Below, piece after piece: positions 1 to 13,000 of a DNA stretch of 64,000 bases. The notes beneath the pieces are model-generated. The model was not told where the DNA came from, searched no databases, and saw nothing but the letters and a program-made list of their open reading frames with translations. This stretch comes from Trichoderma breve (Eukaryota; Ascomycota; Sordariomycetes; Hypocreales; Hypocreaceae). Numbering within the stretch: position 1 is the first letter of the stretch; every line of letters starts with the position of its first letter. Where the stretch lies: NCBI RefSeq assembly GCF_028502605.1, contig NC_079237.1, forward strand, positions 3,782,001-3,846,000, given 5' to 3'. Position numbers and translations under genes: made by a program.

Positions 1-93
1 ACTCAACACATCATAAGGGTACAAAGAGGGCGGATAAGTAACAATCCTTTATGGACAACTTGTACTGAGTGTAGTGTAGATGTACAACGCCTT

Positions 94-1907
94 CTATAGC
101 ACATATCTAAACATAGGCCCGTAATTCTCTACCGCCACAGGCTGAGTGGCAACTTGCCCTTGCTCCTGTGCCTCAGCAATTCGCGCTTTCTGTTCTTCAA
201 TAGTCCCGTATTTCTGATCTAGCTTCTTATTCTCCCAGGCGAGCAGAATTCGTAAACCAATGACTAGTAGCGTGGTAAAGAACATAAACGCCGCACAAAC
301 CGACTGCCCCTTTACGTAGAAGGGGCCCTCCTTGGACGGATACAGTCGGGTGCCCAGCAAAGGGCCGCACTGCCCGATAACGTTGAGAAGGACGATTCCG
401 GCTCCTCGGCGAGTGTCGCTGCCTTGGTTATCTAGCAAGACGAGCGGGTTAGAGGTGTATCTAGCATGACGTCTGACCTCACACTTACTCAATACCCAAG
501 GAAGAATATTAGCAATGGAAGGGAAAATGCCTCCGGCTGCCATGAAGACTCCAAAATAGCGGGCTCCAACTGACTTGGCAGATGCCAGGATAACATAGCC
601 CACACCGCCGATAATAGTAAGAATGATGAGCATAAAGGCACGCTGCTGAGTTCGATCTGCAATGTAAGGCGTGATGAGAGTGATGAGAAAAGACAGGAAG
701 AATGGAGGGGCTGTTAAGCCTTGAGCAGTTACATCAGAAAACCCCATCTCTGAGAGAATCGTGGGCAGAAAAACTGGAAGAGAAGCAAAGCTAACATTGC
801 AGCTGAAATACATGAGCTGTAATAATTGTCAGCGCTGACCACCATGGAATAAAATTGTATCATCTTACCCCAGTGAACCAAGCTTTGATGTCAGTCAGCC
901 CTCTCAAAAAGTCCACCCAATCGACTCCGCCTATCCTGGCAGAAGAGCCTGCTTGACGGACACTTCTTGCAATGGCTACTCTTCTCTCATCTTCATCAAA
1001 GAACTTGGCCTTTTCGGGAGAATCTGGGAGATAGAAGTAGGCCACAGCTGCCATGACAATTGTAGGCAGTCCTTCTACGAGGAACAATACCCTCCATTTC
1101 GCAATGGATGGGTGACCTGATGTGATACCATATGCAAGGGCTCCTGCAAAAGTATTGGCAAGAGGAGCAGCGGAGAGGAAGACTCCACAGCGGAAGCCTA
1201 CTTCATGTCGGAGATAGAAGAAAGAAAGCAGAAACGGGATTCCTGGTCCGTAGCCTGCTTCAGCGGCTCCCATGAGGAATCTAAGTGCCATTTCCGCTCC
1301 CCATGAATGGGTGACCGCTTGAAGAGTCGATACCAGCCCCCTATAGTTACTACTGTTAGTTCACCGAGCAACTCAAGTGTGTTTAGGTCAGGCTCATACC
1401 ATATGAAAACAACAATGGTTGCCCAGATGTGTGGTGGCACGACCTTCCACATTATCCCAAGGAACTCAAATATGATGTAAGGGATATAGAATATTGTGAG
1501 CAACCAATCGTAACGATCTCCAATCAGATTAAGATCAGTACTCATTCCGGCAATGCGCGCATTCCTGCATGTGACTACTTTCAGAAACCAACGTCGCAAT
1601 TTTGTGACAGGATGCATACATACCCAATATTGGACCGATCAAGGAAAGCAAGAAGATCTACAGAGACATTAGCTGCAGGCGGTTGAAAGGCACGATGCAA
1701 CGTACATAGAGCCATGACCAATGGCACGAGGTTCATGTCTGTTTTCCTGACGACTCTCCGCTCCAGTTCAGGGTCGATGGAGGGCTGCTGCACGGCAGCA
1801 TTCTCGTTTTGAACAGACACAGGCTCCTTTTCAACATTGCCTGTTTGCATGGCCAAATCCATGCCTGGCGGTGTCTCTGCCGTTTTCTTTGACTGGAAAA
1901 GCTGCAT
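94..1907 (-). CDS. MFS transporter, allantoate permease (Dal5) family
   Basis: Plasma-membrane permease of the anion:cation symporter branch of the MFS, which in fungi imports allantoate, nicotinate, vitamins or other small organic anions; the substrate here is not identifiable. I splice six exons (introns 1658-1705, 1565-1623, 1341-1399, 817-868 and 432-488) into exactly 513 codons including the stop, the usual size for the family. The N-terminal tail is cytosolic and hydrophilic. It is followed by the family signature LLAFLDRSNIG-NARIAG, then MALRFLMGAAEAGYGPG in TM4 and a WVLNNQGSDTRRG-type loop in the second half; about 12 membrane helices are present. The last intron has no stop codon, so an unspliced reading adds 19 residues that break the conserved loop. 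Family assignment is firm, substrate unknown. Confidence 0.9.
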
Positions 1908-3939
1908 TGTCTGATTTATGATCCCCCAGCAGTTGTTGATGCAAAACAGTGCGTCGCGAACGCTTCGCGAGAACCCCAGATTTTATGGGAAATGATCTTT
2001 TGCGGGGTTATGTCTAAGACAAAACCAGGGGACCCCATTGACTTTCTTGTCTTGAACTGGTGACTCCATTCTATCTCCGGGATGTGGCAGCCGATCCCTG
2101 CGACCTGCTGTTGATGATTCCCTTTGTAGACGCCTCAAGAGTCAAGACCGGCACTTGGCTTCCGAAGAGGAGCAGTTCCGCACGCGGCTGTCCTATGACG
2201 AAAGGGTTCTGCCTTTGTTGTCCTGCACCCCGCCACTCAAATGTCCGTTAAATCCACAAGTTACCCCAGACTAAAGAAAGAGAGGGGGCCTTTGTCCAAC
2301 CTGGTCCGGAGATCGGAGTCAGGTAATTACATGTAGTTGTGCTACCCTAGGTGATACAGCATCGGCAAAATCGCTAAATGTGCTCCGAATTCCTCGGAGA
2401 TCACTGGAGCGGATGAGCGGCTAATGTAAAGATAATTGAGTGCCCACCAGCGGGTTTTCGCTCTACCGAGTAGGCCGTCTAAAATGACATTGATCCTTTG
2501 GAACCATACTGTATGGGTAAATGTCACATGTTTATCGACCTTGGTGAACCTACTTATTTGGTGCGTGGCAGAATTGCGTCGCTGCAAATTTGATATAAAG
2601 ATAAATCTTGAACAATAATATGGTTATTCTTGTACGCTCTTTAATGCGTGTTTTTTTTCGGCACAAAATTACGAGAAGAACTGCTCCCTAGCCTAGCCTT
2701 GCCCATGTCATCAAGAGGGCGTTGGCTAACGGACCTGGGAACGGGAATGCTTTATTAATCTATAGAGCACCAGTTTGTGAAAAAGGGCAAGGCTTATGGT
2801 GATAGGGCTGAGTTTCTGTTGAATAGGGAACCCAATTGCTGCATAATCGAGGCATCATAACTTTTTAGAATGTTGTATTCAGAATATGGATGTTTAATTG
2901 ATTCGCTGACGTCGGAATTGGGAATTATGCCAATGCCGTTGGTTTCAGAAGTATCTCTACAGCTTTAGGGTACGTGCTTCCGACAAACTTCACTAAGGTA
3001 ATGCCACCAGAACTCTGAAAGGACTCAGAGCAAAAATTAAACCTTTGATTGAGACTACTATATACATCTATCAAATGAAGGTTTAATATGGAAACCGATT
3101 GCGCCACAAGGGTGAAGACTAAAGCTCAAAGGGACAGCGACAACCGATGTCAAGTTGCAGAAATCAAGCTCCGGCACTCTGAGTACTGCACGGTTCAGCG
3201 TTGTTGTTATTCTGTGACCAGCTGGTTCACGTTGCCAAGACAGCTAAAGCAGTAACTCAAAATATAAGCTTAAAAATGTCTGGATCGAAAGAAACTCACG
3301 CATATAAAAAGAAGTAAAGAAGGAAATTTTGTGGTGCTACTCGGCTTCTATTTCCTTGGCCAGGAGCTGACTTCTATTCCGCGTTAGCTTTACTGTTTTG
3401 CAAGAATTAGCCACCATTATACCAGTCCGGGTACTACAGCCGAGCCACGTTTACTTGGCACGCCATTTTCCGTCTGATATTTTCAATTTTAGTTGGCTGC
3501 CATCGGAATCACCGGAAACTTTGTCATAGTAATTTCACATGACATGTCTTCTTCTTTTCTTCAATGTTATTTGCACAACTGGCCTCTATCGTGACTATGT
3601 TGACAAGTGTTTACAACAACTGTCTTACGCACGGCGCATGTAGGCCACGTAATAATCGTGTTCGCGGTTTGGCACCTCGTATTTGACTAGTTCATCATTG
3701 AGTCAACTTATGGCTGCGCCTCTCCAAAAGTGGAAATTGTGAAGTGAAATGGCACTTCTGAACAGGTAACAGCCGGGAAACCCCCCACCCTTAAGCCCTG
3801 TAAAGTCGCGGATTTAAACAAGTAAGAACGCACGAGACATCCGCCTGTCTCATCCCGTGTCAATCTCAAAATCTTACACTTTCTTTCCTCCTTTCTACAT
3901 TTGTTTCTTCAATGATTCACTGACAAGTGCGCCTTTACA
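1908..3939. other. Intergenic region, 2.0 kb, between head-to-head genes
   Basis: This separates the MFS permease (minus strand) from the membrane protein gene (plus strand), so it holds both promoters. Only short unconvincing ORFs are present, and no transposon or RNA gene is recognisable. Confidence 0.6.
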
Positions 3940-5144
3940 ATGTCTGCCGCAGCACATACGCAGCCGATGCAATGGGCTATTTATCATGACGATAACGTCC
4001 ATTTTGCTTATGAAGCACCCTGGTGGTCGCGCGTTGTTTTGCTGGTTGACCTAGCAGTTCTCCTGCCTCTCTTCATTATCGTGCGTGCTTGTAGCCCCCT
4101 GAGTCAATTTAGCATTCTATCATCTCTCGACTCACGGTGATGATGATTTTCTGATCGCAACTAATGAGATCGCTGGTAAAATAGTTCAACTACACCTTGC
4201 CCCGTGTTTATCCGGTGTTTGCAATTGTGCAAGACAAGAAGCGAGGAGAAAACGACCCCATTAGACTCGGCAATGTTGCGGACGAGCGGGCCCCGGAGTT
4301 CAACTCTGTCGACAATCCCAGCCGGATAAACTCGTCCTCTCCAGCAGCCATCTATCGCCTTTTGGTAGAGACCGACGGCTTCATGGCCAATTTCCGTGGC
4401 TTTTCTTGCGCTCTACTCCAGAGTGCCGTGACGGCATTCCCAGTTGTAATCGCCGCTCGTTATGTGCCATTCCCATTTGGTCGTCTGTCGAGACTTCTTC
4501 CTGCACTTGCCATGGTTCAATTCAGCACCCTTTGGCTGCATCTTATCATCTCTAAGCCAAGTCCCCGATCATTCTGGAGACGTGTGCCTTCGTTTGGACG
4601 CACCTTCAACGCAACATGGAAAGCGGTCGTCATTCACTGGGCCGCGGTTGAGATAACGCGGTGGCTGCCCTACTGGGTAGCCTCGTCCATGGGATTCGAC
4701 TGGCCTTGTTTCAACCTTCTCATGCCCGACAATACGTACAGATTTAGAATGGACATGGCAACTGGAGATATGGTCCTGTACACCAAATGCGCCCTTGTCA
4801 TCCTCGTCACCATTATTGGATCCATCTGTTTCATTGTTCCCAGCCAGGTTGTTCTGATGCGAATCCAAGCGTCTCTTCTTCCGATTGAAGATGATGCCAT
4901 CATTCCATTCGACAGGTCTTTTGATGGCAAGGTAGTGCCTTCGATCCTAGGCGGCCGAGGCTACGCCACAATCTCCGACGCGTTTCACACCTTTACATGG
5001 GCGAGTTGGAAAAACCTGGCTATTCTTTCCATCAAGATTATCCTCTTGTCCGTGTCTCTGATTGGGTTTGTTGGTTTCTTCTTGATTGCTCAGTGGTCTA
5101 TAATCGTTAAAAGGACCATTGAGCCTAACCAGTACAACTACTGA
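3940..5144 (+). CDS. Conserved fungal multipass membrane protein
   Basis: Two exons, 3940-4080 and 4185-5144, joined in phase 0 across a 104-bp intron (donor GTGCGT), give 366 residues. Several hydrophobic segments are visible: RVVLLVDLAVLLPLFII near the N-terminus, an Ala/Val-rich segment near residue 130, VILVTIIGSICFIVP, and two close to the C-terminus (SIKIILLSVSLIGFVGFFL). A short soluble loop with VLMRIQASLLPIEDDAIIPFDRSF precedes the last helices. I believe homologues occur across filamentous ascomycetes and are sometimes annotated, without basis in the sequence, as ubiquitin carrier proteins; no ubiquitin-conjugating domain is visible here. The function is unknown. Confidence 0.8.
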
Positions 5145-5314
5145 GCTGCTGAACTGATGGGTTTCCCACACTTTTGCCTGTATTTTATGGAGTATCTTAT
5201 CATTAGATGATACATTGTGTAGCGAATATTGAATCGAATTAAGATTAGGAAATGTTCAAATCATCACTCGTTGCTAAGCTATGACATTATTCTACCATCG
5301 ACCAAGCATACAGC

Positions 5315-7201
5315 CTAGAGTATGTATACCGGTGTGCGACTCTCATATGCATCGCCCTTGCTTACCTGAATATCCTTTTTATGAAAGTCGTGCAGTTGCA
5401 GCCAGTGAAGCATTCGGAATATGAGGGCACACCAAATCTTGTTAATCTCCCGTTTAATTGTGGCCTCAGAGTCCACCATGTCTTCCGTAGTCGCCACATA
5501 CGTGTTTGCTTTCTGGTTGTACTGTGACCGCTGCTTGTAAACAGTTTCTATGACATTAAGTCGTACCGATGTGCAGTATAATCGCGCTAGGATGTGATGC
5601 TTTTCGTCAACCGTAGCGGAATCAAAGTCGCTTATGCTAATGGAATCATGGCTCTCATCCTCAGGTTCGTCACCCGGTTTTTGATTCAACATCCCCAATA
5701 CTTCTTGGATGTGTACGCGAACGACTTGGTAAATCATTACCATGTCCGCACCTTTCAAGTATTGATCACAGAGCTCTATGCCTCCCCGTACGTGTGAAAT
5801 CCTGTCGGCCGTTGCTGTACCGCTGATGTTGGTATGGATCGATCCATTGGGCGGCTTTTCAACTTTTTCCACAACGTCATCACACCAATCCAATATGTCA
5901 GAAATCTGATCACTCTCTTCGGTACGGGCCGTCTGTGTTTGAACTACCCTTAATAGAGCGACAATGTTATGGGTGAGTGTGGGAAGGGAAAATGTGTTGG
6001 GTTCCCAGTAATATACTGTGGGATTAGGAAGCATCCGAAAAGCAGTATCCTTTATGTGAAGTATTTGACCAACCATGCCCAGTATTTCGAAGGGAACTGT
6101 GATACAATTAGTCTAAACGAATACTTCAACTAGGGGTCTGGTAGTCTCATGGAGAGAGTAGGAATTGTCGGAGTACGACATACCAGGGAATAGATGGCTA
6201 TGACGAGCAGTTTCGGCGTTCTTTCTAAAGTAACCAATCGTGTTGTTATCACAGCCAAACTCCGCCAGAGTATCAGCAATCTCTGCCAAGGTGCCAAGTT
6301 GCAATGTTGCATGATCTTCACCCCCATCGACGTTGACGAGCATTTCACGATGGAGAATTGTTGGCGCCAAACCAAAGCACAATTGCTTGATGTCGTGGTT
6401 TGGAATAAGGCGATTTTGTCCAAATACGGTTCGGCCTTGTTTCTGAAAGGTAAAGGATATGCCCAAGTTATCAACGTATGAGCCATACAGGACAAAGCCG
6501 TTGCCTTGAGCTCGATAACGATCATTATCCAAATCGAAGTTCTTCCAGTGAATGCCAAGCATAGCGGCGATCTCGATTAGATGCGAAATAGTGGTTGTAG
6601 CATAGGGTTTACTAAGACCCTGGGGAATGCTATCCCAGACTCGCTGCTTTCTCTGCATGCAAACAACCAACGAGTGAGGAGGCGATGGATCTAAGGGAGG
6701 CTGGTAGCCTAGCGATTCCTGCTGCCAAGAACGCGACTCATTCTCCATTTGATAGATGGTCATCAGCAAGTGACACCATGTTGCGTTTTCGTTGTCTGCT
6801 GTGCGAATGGCTTCTTGCTTGTTCTTCTTTTGCTGCGCATTGAACTCTTCAGTGCTTGAAGTGTACTTGAGGTTTGCGTGGCTGCCGTCGAGGCGTATAA
6901 TTTTCCTATCCTCTGTACGGAAATCCTCATCATTTCCGAGAGGCCCTCTCGTATTTTCGGGCCTTGCGACAAATAAGACTGGTGTTTCGAAATGTACTTC
7001 GATGCGGAACTCAGACCAAAGCATACTGCGCCTGGAGAATCGCGACCATTTCCCTATTACAGCTTCGCTGCAAGAAGAATATCCTGTAGCCGACGCGAAA
7101 TACTGCTGGAGAGCCTGCAGGATAGCGATAACAAAGGCTAGAATAGAAATGATAAGTGCCACAATGGCAAGAATCAGCTCAGTATTATCGGTAGAAGACA
7201 T
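5315..7201 (-). CDS. Modin-like protein with N-terminal membrane anchor
   Basis: Two open frames on the minus strand join into one gene through an 87-bp intron (6097-6183, donor GTATGT, acceptor CACAG), giving 599 residues in frame. Without the intron the first frame stops at 6113. The N-terminus has one long hydrophobic segment (LILAIVALIISILAFVIAI, residues about 9-30). Next come a conserved WSRFSRRSMLWSEFRIEVHF block, a middle region with HLIEIAAMLGIHWKNFD, and a C-terminal helical region. This architecture is the one I associate with fungal proteins annotated as modin, named after a Podospora modifier of vegetative incompatibility; that assignment is from memory of the family. Its place 2.8 kb from the HET-domain gene fits a non-self-recognition context, but that is inference. 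Confidence 0.65.
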
Positions 7202-8306
7202 GGTGTAATATGAGCATCTGTCGGTGGCCTCTTCCTGTCGTTTGGCTCCGGCCCTTTACTTCTCGCCCCGGCATGAGGCCAGAAGATGGTTTGGACAAGA
7301 ACTGGTCATGGAAAACAAAGCCGACGTGAATCAAGTCATACTCGTCCACCGCTTGGCAGGGGCAACGAGCTCTAGCCGCCGAACTGTTAGCCTCACCAGC
7401 CTAGCCCCCAAGTTTTCAAGGCCTGTCAGAACCAATCGCCGGCAATAGTCCTGCAGCCATACCCACCAGACACGTCAACTTTTGTGTTGTTGGACCCCCC
7501 GCTTCCTCTGGCGGCGATCCCCGCCGAGAATAATTCTTCTACGGTGAAATGCCGACGATTTGGGTTGCAACGATCCGGATGGGGGTACGTAGATTGTTTT
7601 TACAATGCTGCGATTTTGTTGTCATAGAGATGTTCCTATTCATGGAGTAACAACTTGGAGTAAGTGGGTGAAGGACAATATGGCGTTGGTCCAAGTCGAT
7701 AGAAAGAATCTGCGCCCGCTAAACCATGTCAATCAAGAATGATCTCGGTATCACACAAACACCTTTGGTCGCTTCGGTAATGCAAAAGACAAGGCTCAGC
7801 GCCTTTCGACTGAGCTACAGCCAATTGAAGCTACAAAGTGTTGTAATTGAGTCCGTCATCAAGAGCGCTAGAGATGTACGGAGAAGGTCGCTGCTGCAAT
7901 GCGACTGAATAGCTTTCGTTTTTGGTTAGTCCGGCTAAATGAACGCAGCTGAGTGAAGCCTGTGGCTAGACAAAAGAGAGGCAAGATCTATTGGGTGATG
8001 AAGTTGTTGATTCTGAGACCAAGTTGGCCTACAAGGTTAAGTGATTGGTTGGCAATTTGTGACAGAGCGCAAATTGGTGACCACCGCAAGAGTGGGAGTG
8101 GAGGCATGACATGCAACTCTATAATGATTGAGGCTCAAGAGTACCAACATCATGGAACGAAGTTGACCCAGTGGATAAAATAAATGGACCTATTTACATC
8201 GCCCCCAAAGTCAATTTATAATGACAGTCTAGCAATATAGGTACATTCTCTGTATGTAAGCCGCTCTACGTGTGGTACTTTACTCTTGTATCTATGGAAC
8301 AGCGGC
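7202..8306. other. Intergenic region, 1.1 kb
   Basis: Short ORFs on the plus strand (for example 7224-7448, 7953-8183) have no recognisable domains and no splice partners. It contains the promoter of the modin-like gene and the 3' end of the next minus-strand gene. Confidence 0.5.
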
Positions 8307-9258
8307 TCATTGTCTGTCTGCCTCCAGTGCAACATTCTTGGAGTTCCTCGCTCCAATCAAAGCATCAAGATATTTCGATGTAACATCTTCCATCGTCGAT
8401 CCACCGATAGTCTTTCCAATGATTTGACCGATAAGCTCGGCTTGCGTGATGATTCCCAACCGAACCGCGTCGTGCATGAGGTCGAAGAGGTCATGTTGAC
8501 TGACCCCTCTCCGAACTCTCGCTAATAATTCGCTCGTTAGATGTCATCATAACATGGTAGGAATTAAGCAAAGCTTACGTTTCATTATAGAATCTCTGCC
8601 TTTGCGAATTTTGATGACGTATTTTCTCAAAGTTGAGGCATCGTATTCCGTCTTAACCCCCACCTCATGACCGAGGCTTGTGATTGTGTAGTCGAGACCT
8701 CCTTTCACTGATTGGAAGTCGAAATACTTTTTCAACACTAGAATTCAGGAAATGAGTCTTTGCCAAAGCTGAAAGGTTTAGCACTGAAATAATCCGACGT
8801 ACCTTCTTTTCTTCCACCTTCTGCTGCCTTGACTTCCTTTTCGTTCATGAGCTGCAAGCCGAGACCTTCTGGTGTCACGCCCGCACTTTCCATCAACTTT
8901 TGGATGATCTCATCATCCTCTAAATAGATTGTGAGTAGAGTTGGGTATTATTTGGAATCATCATAGATTGCCGACTGGGAAAGACTCACTGTATATAATG
9001 ATGCCCTTCTCGAAGCGGGACTCTCCTGAGTAACAGATGAGAAAAAACACATCGACGTAGCCGACGAGTCTTATCTTTCCATTCCATCGTGACCCATCTA
9101 TCAGCACATCCCATGGGTGGATATCACTGTCAAAGAAAGGAAGTTTGTGAGAATGCAGTTCAGTGCAAGTATGGAAGGGATACTCACTAATTGCACTCTA
9201 CACTCTTTTGTGTCACTGACCTATCAAAGGTCATTAGAACTCTATGGTACGACGCCAT
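8307..9258 (-). CDS. Unrecognised 232-residue protein, five exons
   Basis: None of the exons is long, but five join precisely: 9188-9258, 8990-9126, 8803-8919, 8579-8737 and 8307-8521, with introns of 57-70 bp, GT...AG ends and consistent phases, summing to 699 nt. The start ATG lies at 9258 and the stop at 8307-8309. The protein begins MASYHRVLMTFDRSV, has a mid-region DVLIDGSRWNGKIRLVGYVD that looks like a small beta domain, and a C-terminal helical part (SQHDLFDLMHDAVRLGIITQ, then IGQIIGKTIGG). I do not recognise the family. It is transcribed divergently from the HET-domain gene with 770 bp between starts, so co-regulation or a paired function is possible but unproven. It has no signal peptide and no obvious membrane helix. 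Confidence 0.7.
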
Positions 9259-10028
9259 GTTAAAGATATGTAGAATGTTGTAGATGATGATAGTAAAGAA
9301 TTCTCATGAAGGCCACACTTTAGATTTCACCTGGGCTGTGAGTAGAATACTGGGAATTTTGTAAGAAGCCGGGGACTCTGGAGGGACCCCGGTAGAAGGA
9401 GAGTAATGGCGATAATTTGGCTCCTCCTATCCTGCCTGAATCACACGCTAGAAACGAGAGCCTTGGGCTAGCTCGGGGCACCATTCAACAGGCTGATCCA
9501 TCCTACTGACCCACCAGTTGGCCGTCATTGCTGCATATGTACGAGCATTTCCGGGCTCTCCAAGAGCTATTTCCGAATAAAGATAGGCTGCCGATGCAGG
9601 CTAATTGCGCCTCTTCAACGGCGCCAATGACATAGCAGCTGGAAGGCATCTCAAGGCGTCCGTATCCCAAACGGCCCAACAAATGATGACCAGCTGAAAA
9701 AATGCAACACACAGGACCAACGTGGCAGATAGCCATAGGCTATGGCTTTGTTTCTCTCCAGATAAAGGTCTGCTTTATAATGTATGGCAATTGCGGCTAA
9801 TCGAGTTGACGTCTTAGCGCATCTGCAAGCTCTGTCTCCGCGCCCCAATTCGCGGGACAACCTCATCACATATTCAGCCGCATGTACCCAATTGCTTTGA
9901 GGGGTATTATAATTGCCAGAAGCCCACGTTGGAGTTTCTGGAGAAAAACAAAACAAAGGTGGTCATCCTTTCATTTCCTGGGTATTTGCACACCAAGAGG
10001 CTGGTATTAGCCATCCATTTTGATCACC
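9259..10028. other. Divergent promoter region between unknown gene and HET gene
   Basis: 770 bp separate the start codons of two divergent genes. Minus-strand ORFs inside it (9503-9736, 9651-9956) overlap one another in different frames and show no domain, so I treat the region as regulatory. Confidence 0.5.
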
Positions 10029-13000
10029 ATGGCCTCGATGACCAGTATATCCGATAAGATTGCAAGGGTCACTGACCTGAGCAACTACACAGATATCACT
10101 CCTGAAAAGATCAAGAAGATCTTTGATGATATCGGCAGCAGCCCAGAGAAGCTCCGAGCAGCCTTGAACCTATGGTTTGTCCCGGATTTTAAGCCAACTT
10201 TCACACGGACAAAGGATAGTGCTCTCTCTACCCTGCAAGACATTGAGTTTCTCGAGGCTCCAGATACGGAGCGGCCCCAACGGCCGTTACGCATGATCGA
10301 CCTTGATACTGGCAACATAGTCGATGCGTGGAACATTTCCCATCTTGACTCATATTGCATACTGTCTCATCGTTGGAAAGGAGATGAGATCACCCTGGCT
10401 CATTTTATGCGTGCCAGGGAGAAGCATATGGAGCGCATAAGAACCAGAACTGGGGCTGCCTCCAATGTCGAGACTCTAGCTGCCCAGAGCGATGATATTT
10501 CTCTGGTGCTTGAGCAGTGTAAACTCGATATAATCGACCAACAACAAATAATCGAGATGATCTTACAACAAGAATCGGAGGGCTTGAGCGTGGAAGAACT
10601 TATTAAGAGAAAGGTTGAGGCCAACGAAATGAAATGGAAAATGAATTCGGCCCGGCAAACTCGAGATTCCAAGAAATCACTGGTTGATCTGAGTAAGATC
10701 GAGAAGAAGATGTTCGACACCATAATCCACCGCGCCGGAAAGGTTGTTGACGGCAATACGCAAGATTCACAAAATGCGGGAATTCCCACCGCAACTGCGG
10801 AAAGCATTGTCAGTGGTGGCCCTGATATGCCACAGCCAGAGAACTCGGATCATGCTACCACATCTACGGTTGTTAGCAAGGCAGAGGAAGCATACGCCCA
10901 AGCAGAGAAGGACTTTGAGGATTTGCTTTTAAAGCAGAAGGCTGTTGGGGAACGTACTCAAATCTTTCAGAAGAGCAACCGCCTCGGTGATGAAGTGGAT
11001 GAGTTGATTCGTCGCCTACAGAGGTGGAAGTCAGCTATCAAGTTGAACAATTCGATAAAAGAGGCGCAAAGAATATTCCGGACAAGTCATTTCCAGAGAC
11101 GCGGGGCTCGCTACATCTGGTCTGACACATGCTGTATCGACAAGAAGAACTATGGAGAATTATCCCAGTCTTTGTCGTTAATGGGAGATTGGTATTCTAA
11201 TGCCGAGTTTTGTCTTGTACATTTGGATACCAACTGGCGTGAAGCTGACGCGATTGACGATTGGCTCAAATTTGGGAGAGAGGTGAAGAACAGCGGAGAC
11301 AAAGTGCCAGCTGCAACTCCCAACATCCCAAGCTTCCGAGAGATAAAGTCTACAATTGAGTGGGCAAGCCGAGCATGGACATTGCAGGAATTGGTCATGA
11401 GCAAAATGACATATTTTGTCAACTCAGAATGGACACCTCTCAGTCGTCCCATTGAAAATCTTGGGGATATATATCCTCTAGTTCCATTCATTGAACTTCA
11501 TACCCAGGGAATTGAATCAAACATCTACGCGGGCCCACCAGAAGTCATTAACCACGCAAAGCTTTCTCAATGGAAAATTGGGGATTTCGACGCGCTCATT
11601 CCGTATTTACGAGAAACAGACATTGAACTTGTCAACGAGAGCAACAACGGTGGCCACTGGGAAACAAGCTACCAGATCGAAGCAGAGCAAGTTAGAGAGT
11701 CGATACAGCTTATCTCTGTACTCAATGCTCTAGGGTTCCGCTTTCCAGCCAATATGACAGTAGAGACTGCCACGTCCGAGATTTCACGAGCTGTCTATCT
11801 CGCCGCCTCCGATTTGGATAGAAGCAAGCGTCACGGATCTGACGAGAGTGGAATACGTCTCCTAACAGAGCTCAAGAAAAACCACCTGCCTAATCCATCT
11901 GGCGATGCAAGTCCAAGTGATGCGAATGATACCGAAGAAGTCATCAAATTTCTCTTACTTTGTCTTGTCGCGAAAGCAGGTGATCTCATCGTCTCTGACA
12001 GACGTTTTATAGCCGACTTTGGAGGTGTGAGACCACTCACAACGTGGAAAAGCGGAATTGCTCGCAGTGGATTCCCCGCGCAGTTAGTTCTACAACTCTC
12101 TTGCAGTCGAGTTGCCACGGTTCCAGTCGATCACGTCTATGCTCTCATGGGTATTCTTGGTGTTCGATTCCCATCGTTCCATGCGGAAGGTTACGCGAAA
12201 GCTCTTGCTCGCCTTTTGGACGAAGTTATAGTCACCCATAACGATGTGTCCGTATTCAATTGGGCCGGAGCAGAGATGGGAAGCCCTGTTCGTGGTCGAT
12301 CCATGTATCCCGCGTCTCACAAGGCATACGGGACCGACGAAGATCGTGGTCGGCGATACAATATGATGATTTCAGCAAAAGTGAGACAAGACCGAAAACA
12401 AACGATGGTCACTTATCATGGTATCATCCAAATGCTCCGCGATGCGATAGACTGCGTGAAGGACAAGAGACGTGAGAGTATACCTTTGCACTGGGTGCGA
12501 GAAATAACATCGTTCATAAGCAACTCTAGCTTTGAGAACCTTCAGCCACAGCTGGTTAACATTGGCAAAATTCTTCTCTACGTCAAACTACACTGCGAAC
12601 AGCTGAAGAAATCAGCCTCTGACCAGAGTCTTCAGAATGATGGCTTGAAGGATGCAACAAGTAATGATGAGAAGTCTTCATGGTCGCTCAATTTAACCCC
12701 GTCTCTTCCGAGCCTGAAATCTTCCTCTGAGAAAGTGACCTCGAGCCTTCCAGGATTTGGACTAAGCAAGAACATCAAATCAGGATTCGGCAAGTTTTCC
12801 TCCAAGACATCGGGGAAAGCTGTGCCGCAGGAAGCAACACCCGCTCCTCCCGCAGCGCCCCCCGCGCCGCCTGTGCCAGCAGAGCCTGAGTGGAAACAAC
12901 TCGACTCAGGCGTGACCGAGTATATGAGGATTATGTACGATGCCGAGAAATCACAAGGCGAAAAAGAAAATCCTCTACCAAAGAAGATAAAAGACATCGC

